The notes: generated by a model not told the origin, from the letters alone. Numbered from the stretch's first letter, positions 1-11,642 are shown. The stretch: DNA of 64,000 nt from Melampsora larici-populina 98AG31 (GCF_000204055.1 NW_006768795.1:974579-1038578); one strand, 5' to 3'. A program made the numbers and translations.

Positions 1-463
1 CTGATAAAAGTTTCATCATACCAAATAATCAGGTGAGATTTGTATTGTATTCTTTCATCCAAACATCATACTGCTTGCTTAGGTTTTAAATATAGTAAAG
101 CAAATGGGGTTTCAATCTGGTTACTTTGACACACAGTTTGAGGTTATACATACAAAATATCTTGACAAGGAGCAGTTTTGTCTGGTGTTACATGATTCAA
201 AATTCTGTAATATCAGAGCCTTATGTAATATGAGCTCTCTCTAACAACAGCAGCTCTGAGCCCCTTGATATGACCTTGTGGTTGGCTCAAAACCCATATT
301 AGAAAGACAAATAATCACTTTCTCAGTCTTCCATCCAGTCCCATAATATAATCCCTTTCAGCTGCATATAAGAAACCATTCATTTTAACGTAAACACATT
401 CTAGCATTACTCTTTTGACCTCATTACACTTTGAAGTGAAACCAGAACCAAAGTTCTATATAC
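1..463. other. Upstream region of the first gene, no gene seen
   Basis: AT-rich sequence with no convincing coding potential. It should contain the promoter and 5' UTR of the gene that starts at 464; I see no clear TATA box. Confidence 0.4.
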
Positions 464-2814
464 ATGATGTATCAGAGGCCAAGATACCTTCTGTGGACGT
501 TTATTGCTGTGTTTCTACAGTGCTCTTTGTCTTTAAGATCAGTATCACATGGGGGCATGGATCTATCCATATTAGAATCTACTCATCAGTTGCAGGAACC
601 AATCACTGGTGAGTCAAATATGTGTCAATGTGTCACCTATCTCATCATGAGATATTAGGATATTAAACTGATAACTATAAATTAATTCATCAATTTATGA
701 TAAAGAATTTAGCACACCTTTGGACAAAGCTTTGTTGAAACAAGAGCATCTCAATACATGGAGAGATTTAAGAACAATTGAAGAAGTGGTTAGACACCGT
801 AAGGATCCTTGGATATTTAGAAAGAAAGTAGCAGAATTTGTGCAACAATTGTCAAAGGATCCAACATACCTACCTGATGGGACTCAAATCAAATCTCAAG
901 ATATTGTACTGAAGCCTAGATATAAATCACTTGAATCGATTTCTCTTCTTATGTCTCAACTCAAACAAGTTCTGAAGGCACATTCACCTCAAATTTATCA
1001 CCAAGAGATAGATCATATATATGATACATTACTCAAAAATTTCAAAGAATCTTTTGTTGTAAACAGACAGAGCATGAAGGGTACATTAATTTATACCTTC
1101 ATGGATGTGACTATGTCACAATCGGGTCTATATCTATGGATGCAAAATTTTAGAGATAAGGCTGTAGACTTGAATACAGGTATGCATCCCTTAGTAGGAA
1201 AGATGAATGAATGGAAGGGGCAAGTTGGAAATACAGAGCATGTTGAATGGTCTAAAATGTACCAGAAATACATGAAGTTGGTTGAAGTCTTTGATATTTT
1301 GGCTGCTGCTGGTCTCCAGGACAAGGATGTCATCTTGAAAATGGTACCCAGTGATATGAAATTACATGAAACAAACGGAATCCTTTTTGAACATTCTTCA
1401 AAACCTTCAAATCTAAAATATTACCTCATAAACAATAAACCACACAGTTATCCCAGACCACTTCATCTTCCAATCTTTGGATTTCCTTTTGAGATTGATG
1501 GTTGGAACCCTGCTGAAATTGAGGATCAAGTACACAAGATCTGGTCAAAACTTGAAAAATCAGATCTTGAAATTGCTTTGGAATTGAGAAAACCTGTGTT
1601 AGATTTTTCTCAGAGCAAGATCAAGTTTCCAAAAGAAGTCATAACAATGAAAGAGTACCAAGTACTCATGGCAATGACAACTGACTCAGGATATAAGACA
1701 ATGTGGAGGAGTATCTCAAGATCCATCAACCTAGTGTCCAAATTGGAAGAAAACAATCCCGAAGCTCAGGTACTATTATGGCATATATTGCAGTTAGAAT
1801 TTAAGTATCTTTCACCACGTAACGTGGACCCCAAGAAGGCTGAAATTCAGATAGAAAATAGTGTGATGTTTTACTTATTTGTAAGAAGGATGGGAGAAGT
1901 ACTTGAAGAGGTATTTAGGATATTTACTCCAACTCCACCTGGAAAAAGAGTGCACAAGGCACAGTGTATGATGTACTATTGGTCTTTATTACTTTACAAA
2001 CCACCCACTGTCAGCTACAAACGATACAACAAAGCTAAGTGGATGCAGCTTGGCCTTGGAAGAGTTTATCTTGATCACCTTTTATCTTCACAAAAGCTGA
2101 ACAAGTTGTATAAGACCATGAGCACTACTCAGGACTCAGACAGGGAAATGCCATATACTTCATCCACTCCAAATTTTATTAACAATCTTGTTCAAAGTAA
2201 CATAGGTCATTCCCCTGAAGAAATTGAAAGCTTGGGACAAAGTCCTTTGGACTTCAGTATGGACTCAATAAATAGACTAAATTTTATGGCTGCTAGAAAG
2301 AGAGAAGAAAATCATTCAAAGCAAATCATGGATCATGAAATTAAATCTGACAAAGCTTCAGATAGTCCTTCACCAAAAAGAAAGGTCCTAATGCATGATG
2401 ATCCAGAACAAATGCACCTCACCTCAGTCTCAAAAAAGCCAAGGACCAAGCGTGTTGAATATGTCCAACCATCAGATATTGATGAGACCCAGATCCCAAA
2501 AAATATTTTGAATATGAGGGAAACAAAGCTAGATGGTATAAAAAGCACCATCCACTCTGATCTTTTTGTAGACAAACAAAATGTGATTCAAGATCCAAGA
2601 TGTAAAACTCCAGGCAATGATCAAGGTAAGGGTGCACATATTACTCATTCCATCTTTTCTCTAATTATACATCTGACAAAGATCTTTCAAATACCAACCA
2701 GCGGGAGCTCGTAACATTGTCCAGAGGATGGAACCACCCTCATCTTCAAGTGCTGATAGGCAAGCCTTCATTCTTCCTGACCTCAATGAGCCTGCAGAGC
2801 CAGAATCAATGTGA
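464..2814 (+). CDS. Large secreted protein of unknown family, nuclear signals and C-terminal DLNEP motif
   Basis: Three exons: 464..608, 706..2625 and 2702..2814, giving 725 aa. The long open frame from about 681 has no ATG at its start. Splicing GTGAGT (609) to AAG (705) joins it in phase to a short exon encoding MMYQRPRYLLWTFIAVFLQC, a typical signal peptide. The second intron (GTAAGG at 2626, CAG at 2701) removes a false C-terminus, and the new tail ends in ILPDLNEPAEPESM. Residues about 54-510 look helical and lack a domain I recognise. A charged, Ser-rich tail carries two basic patches resembling nuclear localisation signals, SPKRKVL (604-610) and SKKPRTKR (624-631). DLNEP is at 715-719. 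The architecture fits a large rust-lineage secreted family; an effector role is inference. Splice phases are consistent, so I am fairly sure of the model but not of the function. Confidence 0.72.
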
Positions 2815-2935
2815 GATAGACTCCAGAAGGGTTTGTAAACTATGATTTATGCCATGATGTTTACATCCTCTGAAGCTCACAACCAATAGGTTTCAACCTC
2901 TGCAACACTACTGATATTTCCTTTCATTAAATCTC

Positions 2936-3620
2936 ATGGATTCATTGAATTTTCTATTGTTTTTTTATGAATCTTTTGCATTTACAATCATAACATCTAG
3001 CAGCTACTTCTTTTCCCATACACACAAGTCATGCTTTCTATGCACAAATGATGGATCCCCAGAGAAGGTATTGTTGAAGTCTGAACACCTTAATGGCTCT
3101 CAACATCTTAATTTGTCCATCCAATAGATTTGAATTCCATTATAAAAAAAATCTTCTTCACTTTTTTCAAGAGCTGTTGACATGATATGGTCATATCTTC
3201 AATTGTAATTAAATTTGAACTCTCAAATTGAAATCCATCCTTCTTCAGTTTGAGGAAAATTTGGTCATGAAATGCATGGTATTGTTTTGTGCCAGAAAAT
3301 AACTCAGATTGAAAGATCCAAGTTAAATTTGTTGGCTGCGTTGCAAAAAGGCTTTGGCAAAAGAATTCACATCTTATTGTCACTCAAGTTCAACCTAGAC
3401 ATTCTGATGCTACAGGCCTCTGCACTATGTGAAGGATTGAGAACTCTACGCAAGCAATTCTTCGACGAGATCTCTTCACAGTTCTTTCTTTTTAAATTTG
3501 CGGCATTTCTATGGAGCATTTTGCTTTGGAAGGTTCTCTTGAAGCCCCCTGATTATTTCAATGCGATGCAATGCTATAAAATTGAATTTCAAGATCAAAC
3601 TTCAACAAAAAAGACTTGAC
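2936..3620 (+). pseudogene. Possible remnant of a relative of the 464-2814 gene
   Basis: Around 3056-3115 the + strand reads GSPEKVLLKSEHLNGSQHL, which resembles the start of exon 2 of the upstream gene (STPLDKALLKQEHLN). The following 500 bp has broken open frames (for example 3272..3619) that I cannot align. It is probably the eroded 5' part of a tandem paralogue. The link rests on about 20 residues, so confidence is low. Confidence 0.35.
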
Positions 3621-4014
3621 ATCCTCCATTCATAACTGATGAGTTTTCTAGCATTCAACAAAATGGATTGAGTCCATTTCACCTTTCCCTCAATATACTA
3701 AATAAAAAAGAACGTGAACCAACAATCAATCAAAGAACCGTACCCATCTCCTACCCATTTTCTTTGATCAAAAACCCATTCAACGTAACTCAAACAAAAA
3801 GTAAACCCTTCAAAACAAAACAAAAAAGAGAAAGAGAAAAAAAAACATGAAAAAGATTCCAAACGAAATAAATGAATGACTTTTTTCTCTTTCTTTTCTT
3901 CTTTATTCGATCCGGGAGTAAGGAGTAAGATTATGAATGTCAAACCCGAGGAAAAACTCCATCAAAGTTAATCATGATCGAAGAATGAATAGCAAGGTAA
4001 AGATGTCAACATTT

Positions 4015-5361
4015 TTACGCTTCGTCTGGAGGAGAGGTAGCGACCACCACCACTTCTTCATCCTTTTCATCCTTCAATTCATTCACCGCCACTTTAATGT
4101 GTAATTCTCTTCCATTCATTTCTTTTCCTTGACTTTCTTCTAAAGCCTTCTGTTGTGCAGCTTCATTTGCAAATTCAACAAATCCAAACCCTTTTGATTT
4201 ACCAGCTGATTGACCAAATTTCCTTCGTACCACATGTGCGGAGGTAACTTCATAGGCATTGAAGAAATCTTTCAATCCTTCATCTGTAAGGGAGAAGGGT
4301 AAATTGGCCACAAATAACAGGCTAAAAATTAAGTGGAGCAATCGGTCAGCCAAAGTTAGAACAACATTTTTTTAAATAAACTTACACCTTGCTGGGTTCT
4401 CCCTCTGGGGGACCTTCCCTGCGAGCAGATCGATTTCCTCCACGACCACGACCACTGCGACCGCCACGTTTAGCAGGTGCGGCTGGGGTTTCACCAGATT
4501 GTTCAGTAGCTTGACCTGCTTCGGCTCCGTCTTGTTCGGTCTTGGCCCCATCAGTTGTTTGTCTTGATCTCGGACCTCGGCCTCTTCCACGTCCACGACT
4601 ATTTCGCCCACGTCTTGGCTATCACAATGTCATATATAGAAGAGGTATGAGAATATGTCGGTGGAATATGGATCCAGATCAAATTGCCTTACCTTTGACC
4701 CACGAGGGGCACCTTCTCCATTCTCTTCACCCTCTGCACCTGCTGCTCCATTCTTCTTTGCACCTCTTGGAGCCGGACCACCAGGGGTACCCTATATGAT
4801 CAATTCAAAAAACTTCAGTCAGTACATCCAAAAACGGTCCTATTGGTTTGTTTTGCCAAAAACGGACGTACCGGGGCAGGTTTAGCAATCTCAACATTGA
4901 CAGTACGACCATCGATCTCAGTCTTGTCAATCGCAGCCACCGCTTTCTCAGCGTCTTCTGCCTTATCAAACGTCACAAAACCGTATCCTAAAGACCGAGT
5001 GCCTCTTAGAATGATTTGTACATCCGAACTAAAAAACCCGATCCAAATCGTCAATAAAGCTTAAGATAGAAGTGATTCGAGATGAAAGGGAAGATGTACA
5101 TTGAACCATGAGCAACAAAGAGTTCTTTCAATTGGTCCTCTTTGGTGGTAAAGTTCAAATTACCGACAAAGATCTATAAAGATCATAAACAGATAGGAGC
5201 AGGCCAAGTCAGAATTTAAGCATCGATGAAGTGGTAAAAGGTAGATCACAAACCTTTCTGCCTAATTCTAAGTTGGTAGATTCTAAGGCATCAGTGATGG
5301 CAGCAACACCATCATCATGACCATTTGCAGTAGGAGCAGCATTGTCTGAAACTTGAGCCAT
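4015..5361 (-). CDS. Sbp1-like RNA-binding protein (RRM-RGG-RRM)
   Basis: Six exons on the minus strand: 5254..5361, 5100..5173, 4872..5028, 4693..4791, 4386..4618, 4015..4321 (325 aa). All phases agree. RRM1 spans about residues 36-112, with RNP2 IFVGNL and RNP1 LGYGFVTF. The middle is a Gly/Ala/Lys-rich linker, then an RGG/RG cluster with runs such as RGRGRGRGPRSR. RRM2 spans about 225-300, with RNP2 LFVANL and RNP1 KGFGFVEF. An RRM-RGG-RRM order of this length is that of yeast Sbp1, a single-stranded nucleic acid binder that represses translation and promotes decapping; gar2/nucleolin-type proteins are the alternative. A 5' UTR intron (5376..5452, GTAAGT..CAG) lies just before the ATG. The class is certain; orthology to Sbp1 is inferred from domain order. 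Confidence 0.88.
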
Positions 5362-5375
5362 TTTAATATATTTAA

Positions 5376-5452
5376 CTGTAATCACAAACCGATCCAGATT
5401 AAGTTTCAGATCTACTTTTTGGTTTTCAGCATCAAGAATTATAATAACTTAC
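5376..5452 (-). other. Intron in the 5' UTR of the RRM gene
   Basis: On the minus strand GTAAGT at 5452 and TTACAG ending at 5376 bound a 77-bp intron lying 14 bases before the start codon at 5361. Leader introns are common in highly expressed fungal genes. Confidence 0.6.
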
Positions 5453-7199
5453 GAGAGATTTTTCAAAAAGGATTCGAAGGGAGCCCTGTAGAACGAAAAC
5501 CCAATGTTAATAAATGGGAAAACCAGTAAGAAAGAATGAAGAAGTTGACAAACGATTTATTTTTGTGTTTTTGATAGTTTTGGGTTGTGTTTGATAATTT
5601 GAAGATAGATCAATGAGGAATTGATCAAATAGTTTAAAGAAATAAGAAGAACAACTTTTGAAAAGTGATTTCTTCTTCGTAAACGTTAAAACAAAAAAAC
5701 AAAAAAAGTTTGATAACTAAAGAGATCGAGAAATCTTTTGAGTTGCCTTTCTAAGAAGAACTAAAAGGTTCTTTTTGTTATCGAAATGAAGTGATCTTGA
5801 AGTGTGTTTTTTTATTGTTTATTGTTTGAAGGGAACAGGGACGGGAACTGGGTTTGAATGTATTGAATTTGCTTTTTTGTAGGGAACTTGGTTTTGACAC
5901 TGGATCGAGTGAAGAAAAAAGAAAAAAACCCACCCCAGCTCTCGGTCGATCGTTGAGTTTTTATAGTCCACTTCTCCGGTCACCACGCTATAAGACTAAT
6001 ACCAAGTTTCAGTAAGGTCAACATATGCTACTAATGAGGGTGTAATTTCAGTGGTGACGCACAGGCACAGAAACGCCACCGATTCAATTTCAACGCAACT
6101 TGAAAGACATCATACACAGTGGTTTATTTTTCTTATCATCTCAATCAAGACAACAATCTTCAGTTCGACTTCCTTCAAAGAAACACATACAAGCTGGATA
6201 GGCAGATGCTTTTCAAAATACTTGCATGAGAGGTTACAAAATTAAAAGAACGGGAATGGCAATTTTTGAAGCTTTTCTTCAACTTGAAGTCAAGCTGACG
6301 TTCACTGAGTTTGTAGCACAAAACAATCCATCTAATGCATTGTTTTTTCTATGGATGGAAACCTATTGTTTGCTCGGTGTTTGCTCGGTGTTTCCTCTTC
6401 TAGGGAAATGAAACAAAACACACGCTGCCAAGCACATATGTACCACCCCCTTTGACAAAAAAAAGTCGCATTAATTATGTATTCACTGTGACTTTTACAG
6501 CTGTTCCAAGAAAGGTCAATTTGTTTTCTCAAAATTTCTCTCTTGTGCAAAACACATGCTGTTGGTTTTATCAAGTTTTTTTCTTTTGACAAGGTTGAGC
6601 AATATGGAAGACAGAGGATCATCCCATGGATGTCATGTGTCCTTGTGACCAGTCATTTCACATCTTTTGAAATACATCTGCTAAATCCTTCATGATTGTT
6701 GTTTGGCTTTCATGGCTAGCCACAAGAACAAGTTTTTCTCATATGGTAGTAGGATTTGACATATGTAGTCAGGGTTGTGGCAAGTTCAATGTGCACATGA
6801 GGTGCAATCAGGTTGATTCTAGGGAAAACTGGCAAAACCAGTTACAGTTGTTTTATCTGCTGTGCTGATGAGCTTTTTACAAATTTCCAATCAACCATTC
6901 TTGGAATGGCTGTACATCATGGTGAGAAAATTTCTCATTTGTGTGTATGAAAAGACACAACATTCCATATGTTTGGAATGTTTGGGTTCATCTTCATTGA
7001 TCAATCATCTCACTCTTGCTTCTTCACTTCCAACTTATCTCTGTACCAGCTCTGACATGTAAACTTCATTTATAGTTTTGTTAATGAAAGTTTCAAACTT
7101 TTCAACATGGTAAATCAAATTAAATTTGAACTTAATGAGTTTAAAGGAAAAAAACAAAACAGAGGAAATTAGAAGTTGAATCAAAACAAGTTGGTTCAT
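5453..7199. other. Promoter of the RRM gene, then non-coding sequence
   Basis: Roughly 5453-6000 should be the promoter and leader of the RRM gene; it has poly-A and poly-T tracts. The rest holds only short spurious frames and no recognisable gene or repeat. Confidence 0.35.
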
Positions 7200-8836
7200 T
7201 ATAACATCACACATGATGAGTTTGGCTAGACCAGTAGCCCAAATATTCATCTTCTGGGAACATTCCTTGCAGCTTGGTGGCCATTGTGGAGTTATTTCCT
7301 TCAATATTGGTAGTCTGAGCTAATATGTAAGTATGATACAAACAGAGGTAAGCAATAGTAGGTGAGAAGGCAAAGAAGATGAAAGAAATGATAAGAACAA
7401 TAGACTCATCTTTTTGTGAAGTCCATGTCAAAACAAGAAACAGCCAATGAGTCTGGCTAGCAGAGCCCCATAATGTTGCCATCCCATCATCTTGAGGGTG
7501 AGATGGGTCAAATGATATTCCCAATTATTGTCAATATAGTTTGCTGTTGCTCCAACAAAGGCATAGTGATTGCCCTTGGTGGTCCAAACATTGTGGATTG
7601 AACAAAATTTGTCTTTGTTTTCCTGTCAAATTTCAATGAGTCAGTCAAAGTGCTTCTGGAATAAAGTCACGATTTTACTTACATTCAGGTTGTTGATTGC
7701 ATTGTTGTACAAGGCTTCAAACAGATGAACAGACTGTTTGGTGGCCCAAGCAGTTGATTGCACAATTGCACCACAATCAACACAATGGAAGGCCACCCAG
7801 AGAGCCAGGTCTTGAAATTGTATCCATGGGAGCGCATGTCAAACAATCCAGATGACAAGGATCATATTCAAAAAGTCAAACAAAAAGACCGGTCCTTTGA
7901 TAAATGAGTCCAAGGTTGTGTCCTTCTTCCTGTCTTCTGCCACCTGGTCATTGTATGTGGGTGGAAGTATGGAACCAGCTTTGATATCTTTATAGCACGT
8001 GCCCCCATGAATTCCAGCAGGAAGTGGGGTGACACAAGAACGTGTTCTTGCACCACCCAAACTTGAAACTACAACCCTAGATTTGACAAAATCAGACAAC
8101 ATCAGCTTGGCTAAATAAAAACTAAAGAGATGTGAAGAAAGAAATTAAAATATGGAAAGTGAGAAATGAGAAAAAAAATCACCACAGGAGGATCAAAGAA
8201 CTTGAGTAGGTCTTGCACTTGGTCACTTTGAACTTCCATATAGCCAGGGTCATTGTTCCCAACAAACTCAGTATCAGAATTTTGATTCAAGTTGACATTG
8301 TCAGGTACCTCATAGGCCTACATGAAACCATCAGTTGTGATGATTTGTAAGTGATAGATATTATGAAAAAGATATAGTAAACTTATGTATGTATTTGCCT
8401 TCTTGCTTGGTCTAGGTGAGGTTGAACCACACTTTGAATTGCCCATTGGTGATCAGGCTTATTTGCTAGTTCAAGAGCAAGCCTAGAAAAATAAAACAGT
8501 CTAATGTGATTGATTAGGATTATGATGAGTCTGAGAAATAAAACTTACCTTTCCTTTTCCATTTGGATTGGCTGCAACAGGAGCTTTGCTGGTCTTCTTC
8601 TTTATTGTAAGAGCTGACAGTCAAGGTGATGCAGACCTATAACCAAGAGGACCATGTTGGTCACCATCTAAACGAATAATTAGAGTAGGATGTGACTCCT
8701 TGGGGGGTGCCACAAAGCCTGGCTAGGATTGAGCAGGGCTTGGTGTTCTAAGAGTTCTAGAACTGGGTAAACTGGGAACTTGAAGACTAGAACCTTTGGA
8801 GGAGTATTGGGTAGACGGCGTTTTTGAGATGGTCAT
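7200..8836 (-). pseudogene. Decayed hAT-family transposase
   Basis: On the minus strand an ATG at 8836 opens a Ser/Thr/Pro-rich N-terminus (MTISKTPSTQYSSKG) that soon meets stop codons. Later blocks in shifting frames include LALWVAFHCVDCG, ALYNNAINNLN, a 60-bp intron still bounded by GTAAGT (7682) and ACAG (7623), then SIHNVWTTKGNHYAFVGATA, NNWEYHLTHLTLK and GNNSTMATKLQ. The 'VWTTKGNHYAFVGATANYID ... WEYHLTHL' stretch followed by a 'D..SNN.TMA' block is the RNase H-fold catalytic core of rust hAT transposases. Several frameshifts and stops make it inactive. I did not find terminal inverted repeats, so the element's limits are unknown. Confidence 0.72.
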
Positions 8837-8866
8837 TGATCAAATTTTTATGAACAATCAAAGACA

Positions 8867-9524
8867 ATTATAAATGATGTTATAAATGATGTTCCACTCC
8901 TACGAGGGGGGTTAGTTTAAGTTTACCATAAACAGGTTTAGCAAGAAGGTTTTGACTTCCAAACCTTCTCTGTTATTGTCACTATAAATTCTTATTTATG
9001 TAGACATCATATTCATGAGATCCGTCTTTTAAGATTTATTACGACCTCCGCTTTTGTACATCAAACATCTAACTAATATGTAGCTACTCAACATACTACT
9101 TACGGGGGTGTGGGGGTGGCCCTGGTAGGGGGACCCAGGTATAGGAATGTCAATCTATTCCTCTTATCCTGGGTACCCCTTCCATGGCGATCGTAAAAGA
9201 CCTGTGGGACTTCTCTTCCAGGAGGCGGGTGGGTGAAAAAAGAAAAAGAAAAAGGAAAGAGTTGTAAACAACTCAAGTGAGGAGTTGTGATACTAGAGCT
9301 AGAAGAGGTGAGTGCGAAAGAAATTGCAAATGAATTTTTTTTGGTTAATATATTCAATATATTACCACTCACTCTATACACTCCCGGGTATCCTAACCCG
9401 GTACCGATGCTCTTAGCATCTCGTGCTCTTTAGTATCTCCAACTGGCCCCGCCTCTGAAATGGACTTTAGAATACCGTCGCAGGCTTGGGGCATTCTTCT
9501 ATTATAAATGATGTTATAAATGAT
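8867..9524. mobile_element. 634-bp insertion unit flanked by 24-bp direct repeats
   Basis: The same 24 bases occur at 8867-8890 and 9501-9524, and the 610 bp between them is unlike its surroundings: GC-richer, with stretches such as TACGGGGGTGTGGGGGTGG. The repeat itself contains two TTATAAATGA units. This could be a solo LTR or other insertion with a large target duplication, or an insertion flanked by a repeat-mediated duplication. The ends do not read TG..CA, so the class stays open. It lies just upstream of the dead hAT start codon. Confidence 0.4.
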
Positions 9525-10372
9525 TTTAAAAATGATTTTAAATGAATAAAAAGAAGATAATAGCAAGTGTCTCATAATCCAATTGATTGATTGGGAAGAT
9601 TGGATCTTACTGGCCAAAAGATAAGTATCAAATATACTAACATTTGGCAGTTGGAGCTTGATGAACCACATGTTGCCTCCCAAGCAGTATTCCAGGGGCT
9701 GTGTTCCATTGGTTGTGAAGGTGTTGATTGACCTAGGATCAAGAGGTGATGGTGGGTGGTATAAGGCGTCTAGTGAAGGGGTGGGGTGACAATCCTCTAC
9801 CCTCCTCATGGGTCTGATTCTATGCTATATAGCGGAGAACCCAAAACCCCAATCCATTTTATTGTGGTTTTTCTGCTATCAAAAAACCCAACTTTTGAAT
9901 TTGGTGCACAGGCCCCGCTATAGACTGGGCAGGTCTTAGCGGGTGCCATAAATGCTCCAAAACCACTATTTCAAGCAGGGCAGTTTGGGTATTGGTCTGG
10001 CTTCACCTCCTTTGGAGATTCAGCCATAATAACTACAAAAAAGCTCAGAGATACCTCATGATGATGATCCAAGCCGCCCAGCAATTTTTATTAACCTCCT
10101 TCACTACCAATGAGTTTCCAAAAGACATACATACAAACATGAAACATCTATGCATTACCCCAAAGCTAACAAAGACTGTGACATGTCTCAATTGCTTTAA
10201 ACTGTACCCAAATCAAACAGTACCATCAAATTGTACTTACAAGCAGGTCGAACACATTAAAAGCCTCTCTTATATCTCTCTCATTTTGTCTCATCTTTGG
10301 ATTAGTGAAACCATTTTTTTCCTATGATGATTTAAGGTACTCAAAGCAAGTATGTACACGTACATGCTTTTT
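9525..10372. other. Non-coding stretch, no gene recognised
   Basis: There are short open frames on both strands but no domain, codon pattern or splice structure I would defend. Confidence 0.3.
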
Positions 10373-10479
10373 GCTACATAGTTTTTTTTGGCGGGGAAAA
10401 CATGTCCAAATGTATATTTGTTTTATTTTCCCCACCAAAAAAAATATATATGACAACTATATATGTGTAACTATGTAGC
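10373..10479. repeat. Small foldback element (107 bp)
   Basis: The outer arms GCTACATAGTT and AACTATGTAGC and the inner arms TTTTTTTTGGCGGGGAAAA and TTTTCCCCACCAAAAAAAA pair with each other, so the stretch can form a long hairpin. It looks like a MITE. No clear target duplication was seen. Confidence 0.5.
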
Positions 10480-10580
10480 TCCATGAGTACCGTAATTTCA
10501 TAAGCCAGATTTTCTTTAGAAACTATTCACACAGAGCCAATAAATGTGTCAAGACATGGAACTTCTTTTTAATGGCAAAA

Positions 10581-11465
10581 CAACTGTTTCAAGGCAATGG
10601 TATTGGCTTGGCATTCAACAAAATTTATAACCAACAGCAATAAACACTACACCAAATGTAATCTTTACCCGGCGGTAAAGAAAACTACTGACATAGGAAA
10701 GTCCTGAGGCAACAGGAAGAGAGCTAAAAATCTGAAAAAATATGCACCTTGTTCCTAGATGTTGGGGCGTCATGATGAGTATTTTTTTGTATTTTACACG
10801 CAGATATTGGTTTATGTACTAACAATAAACGCTGAAAATCATCAAAAACTCACATGTAACAATACCTGAAATTTGGGTCATGAGTATGAAGACAATATTT
10901 TGTGGTCTAAAAACTTCAATAACTTTTGCAATTCTGCTCCAAATGCCTCGATTTTTGGTTCATTCAAAAGCTGAACTATTCTCCTTCACACTTCATAATG
11001 TTAGTAAGGTGCTATCTAGTCATTTAAACACTCTACATATGTTCAAACAGTTCTGCATGAAGTGCTCTGTAGGATCTTTTTTAGACCAGCTACAGATGTG
11101 ATGTCTCAATGAAAAATGTAGAGGAAAGGCTCACCTTTTTAATGCACTTCAAATCGAGTGATTTAATTCAGAACTGCAAAAGTTATTGATGTTTGAAGAT
11201 TCCAAAATCCTGTCTTCAAAGTCAAGGGCCAAATTTCAGGTATTGTTACAGGTGGGTTTTTGATGATTCTCAGCCTTTATTGTTAGTACATTAACCAATA
11301 TCTGTGTGTAAAATACAAAAAAATACTCGTCATGACGCCACAACATCTAGGAACAAGGTGCATATTTTTTCAGATTTTTAGCTCTCTTCCTGTTGCCAAA
11401 CAACTGTTTCAAGGCAATGGGATTGGCTTGGCATTCAACAATATTCATAACCAACAGCAATAAAC
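10581..11465. repeat. 65-bp direct repeats flanking the truncated foldback
   Basis: Positions 10581-10645 and 11401-11465 are the same 65 bases with three mismatches; both begin CAACTGTTTCAAGGCAATGG. They bracket the CACTA-like element and mark a rearrangement that deleted its right end. Confidence 0.7.
10645..11396. mobile_element. CACTA-like foldback element, copy 1, 3' end truncated
   Basis: It begins CACTACACCAAATGTAATC, followed by TTTACCCGGCGGTAAAG. The left arm (about 10670-10890) returns in inverted orientation at about 11230-11396, for example AGAGAGCTAAAAATCTGAAA against TTTCAGATTTTTAGCTCTCT. The right terminal part is missing: the arm stops at TGTTGCC and runs straight into a copy of the left flank. 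A complete copy lies at 60681..61494. There is no transposase, so it is non-autonomous. Confidence 0.65.
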
Positions 11466-11562
11466 AGAAAATTGAACTAAAAACACACATGTGATGCTCT
11501 GTCTTTAAAGCCATCTGTTTCGATCATGGCATCATCATGAGTCTGAAAGGAGCAAAAGGAAA

Positions 11563-11642
11563 TGATTCCATTGGGGATCGAACCCAAGACATACTGCGCA
11601 TCACAATGTAAAGCAGGCATTCTACCACTGAATTATAGAACC
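11563..11642 (-). tRNA. tRNA-like sequence, possibly an intron-bearing tRNA or a pseudogene
   Basis: On the minus strand GGTTCTA pairs (with two G-T pairs) with TGGAATC, followed by a discriminator A. The D-arm is ATTC-AGTGGTA-GAAT, and the T-arm TTGGG-TTCGATC-CCCAA is perfect. The anticodon arm is the weak point: CTGC and GCAG close a 15-base loop instead of 7. That would fit loop TTTACAT (anticodon TAC, Val) plus a short intron, or a decayed tRNA or SINE head. An A box and a B box (GGTTCGATCCC) are visible. Confidence 0.4.

Noticed and set aside
2776..2814. Canonical EAR motif DLNxxP
   Set aside because: The residue at the last position is Ala and the Pro comes one place earlier (DLNEPA). 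I report it as EAR-like only.
4372..4611. 79-codon minus-strand frame over the RGG exon
   Set aside because: It is a frame shadow of the Arg/Gly-rich linker; the correct frame gives RGG repeats and consistent splice phases.
8891..9500. Solo LTR
   Set aside because: No TG..CA ends, and the flanking direct repeat of 24 bp is too long for an integrase-made duplication. Kept as an unclassified insertion.
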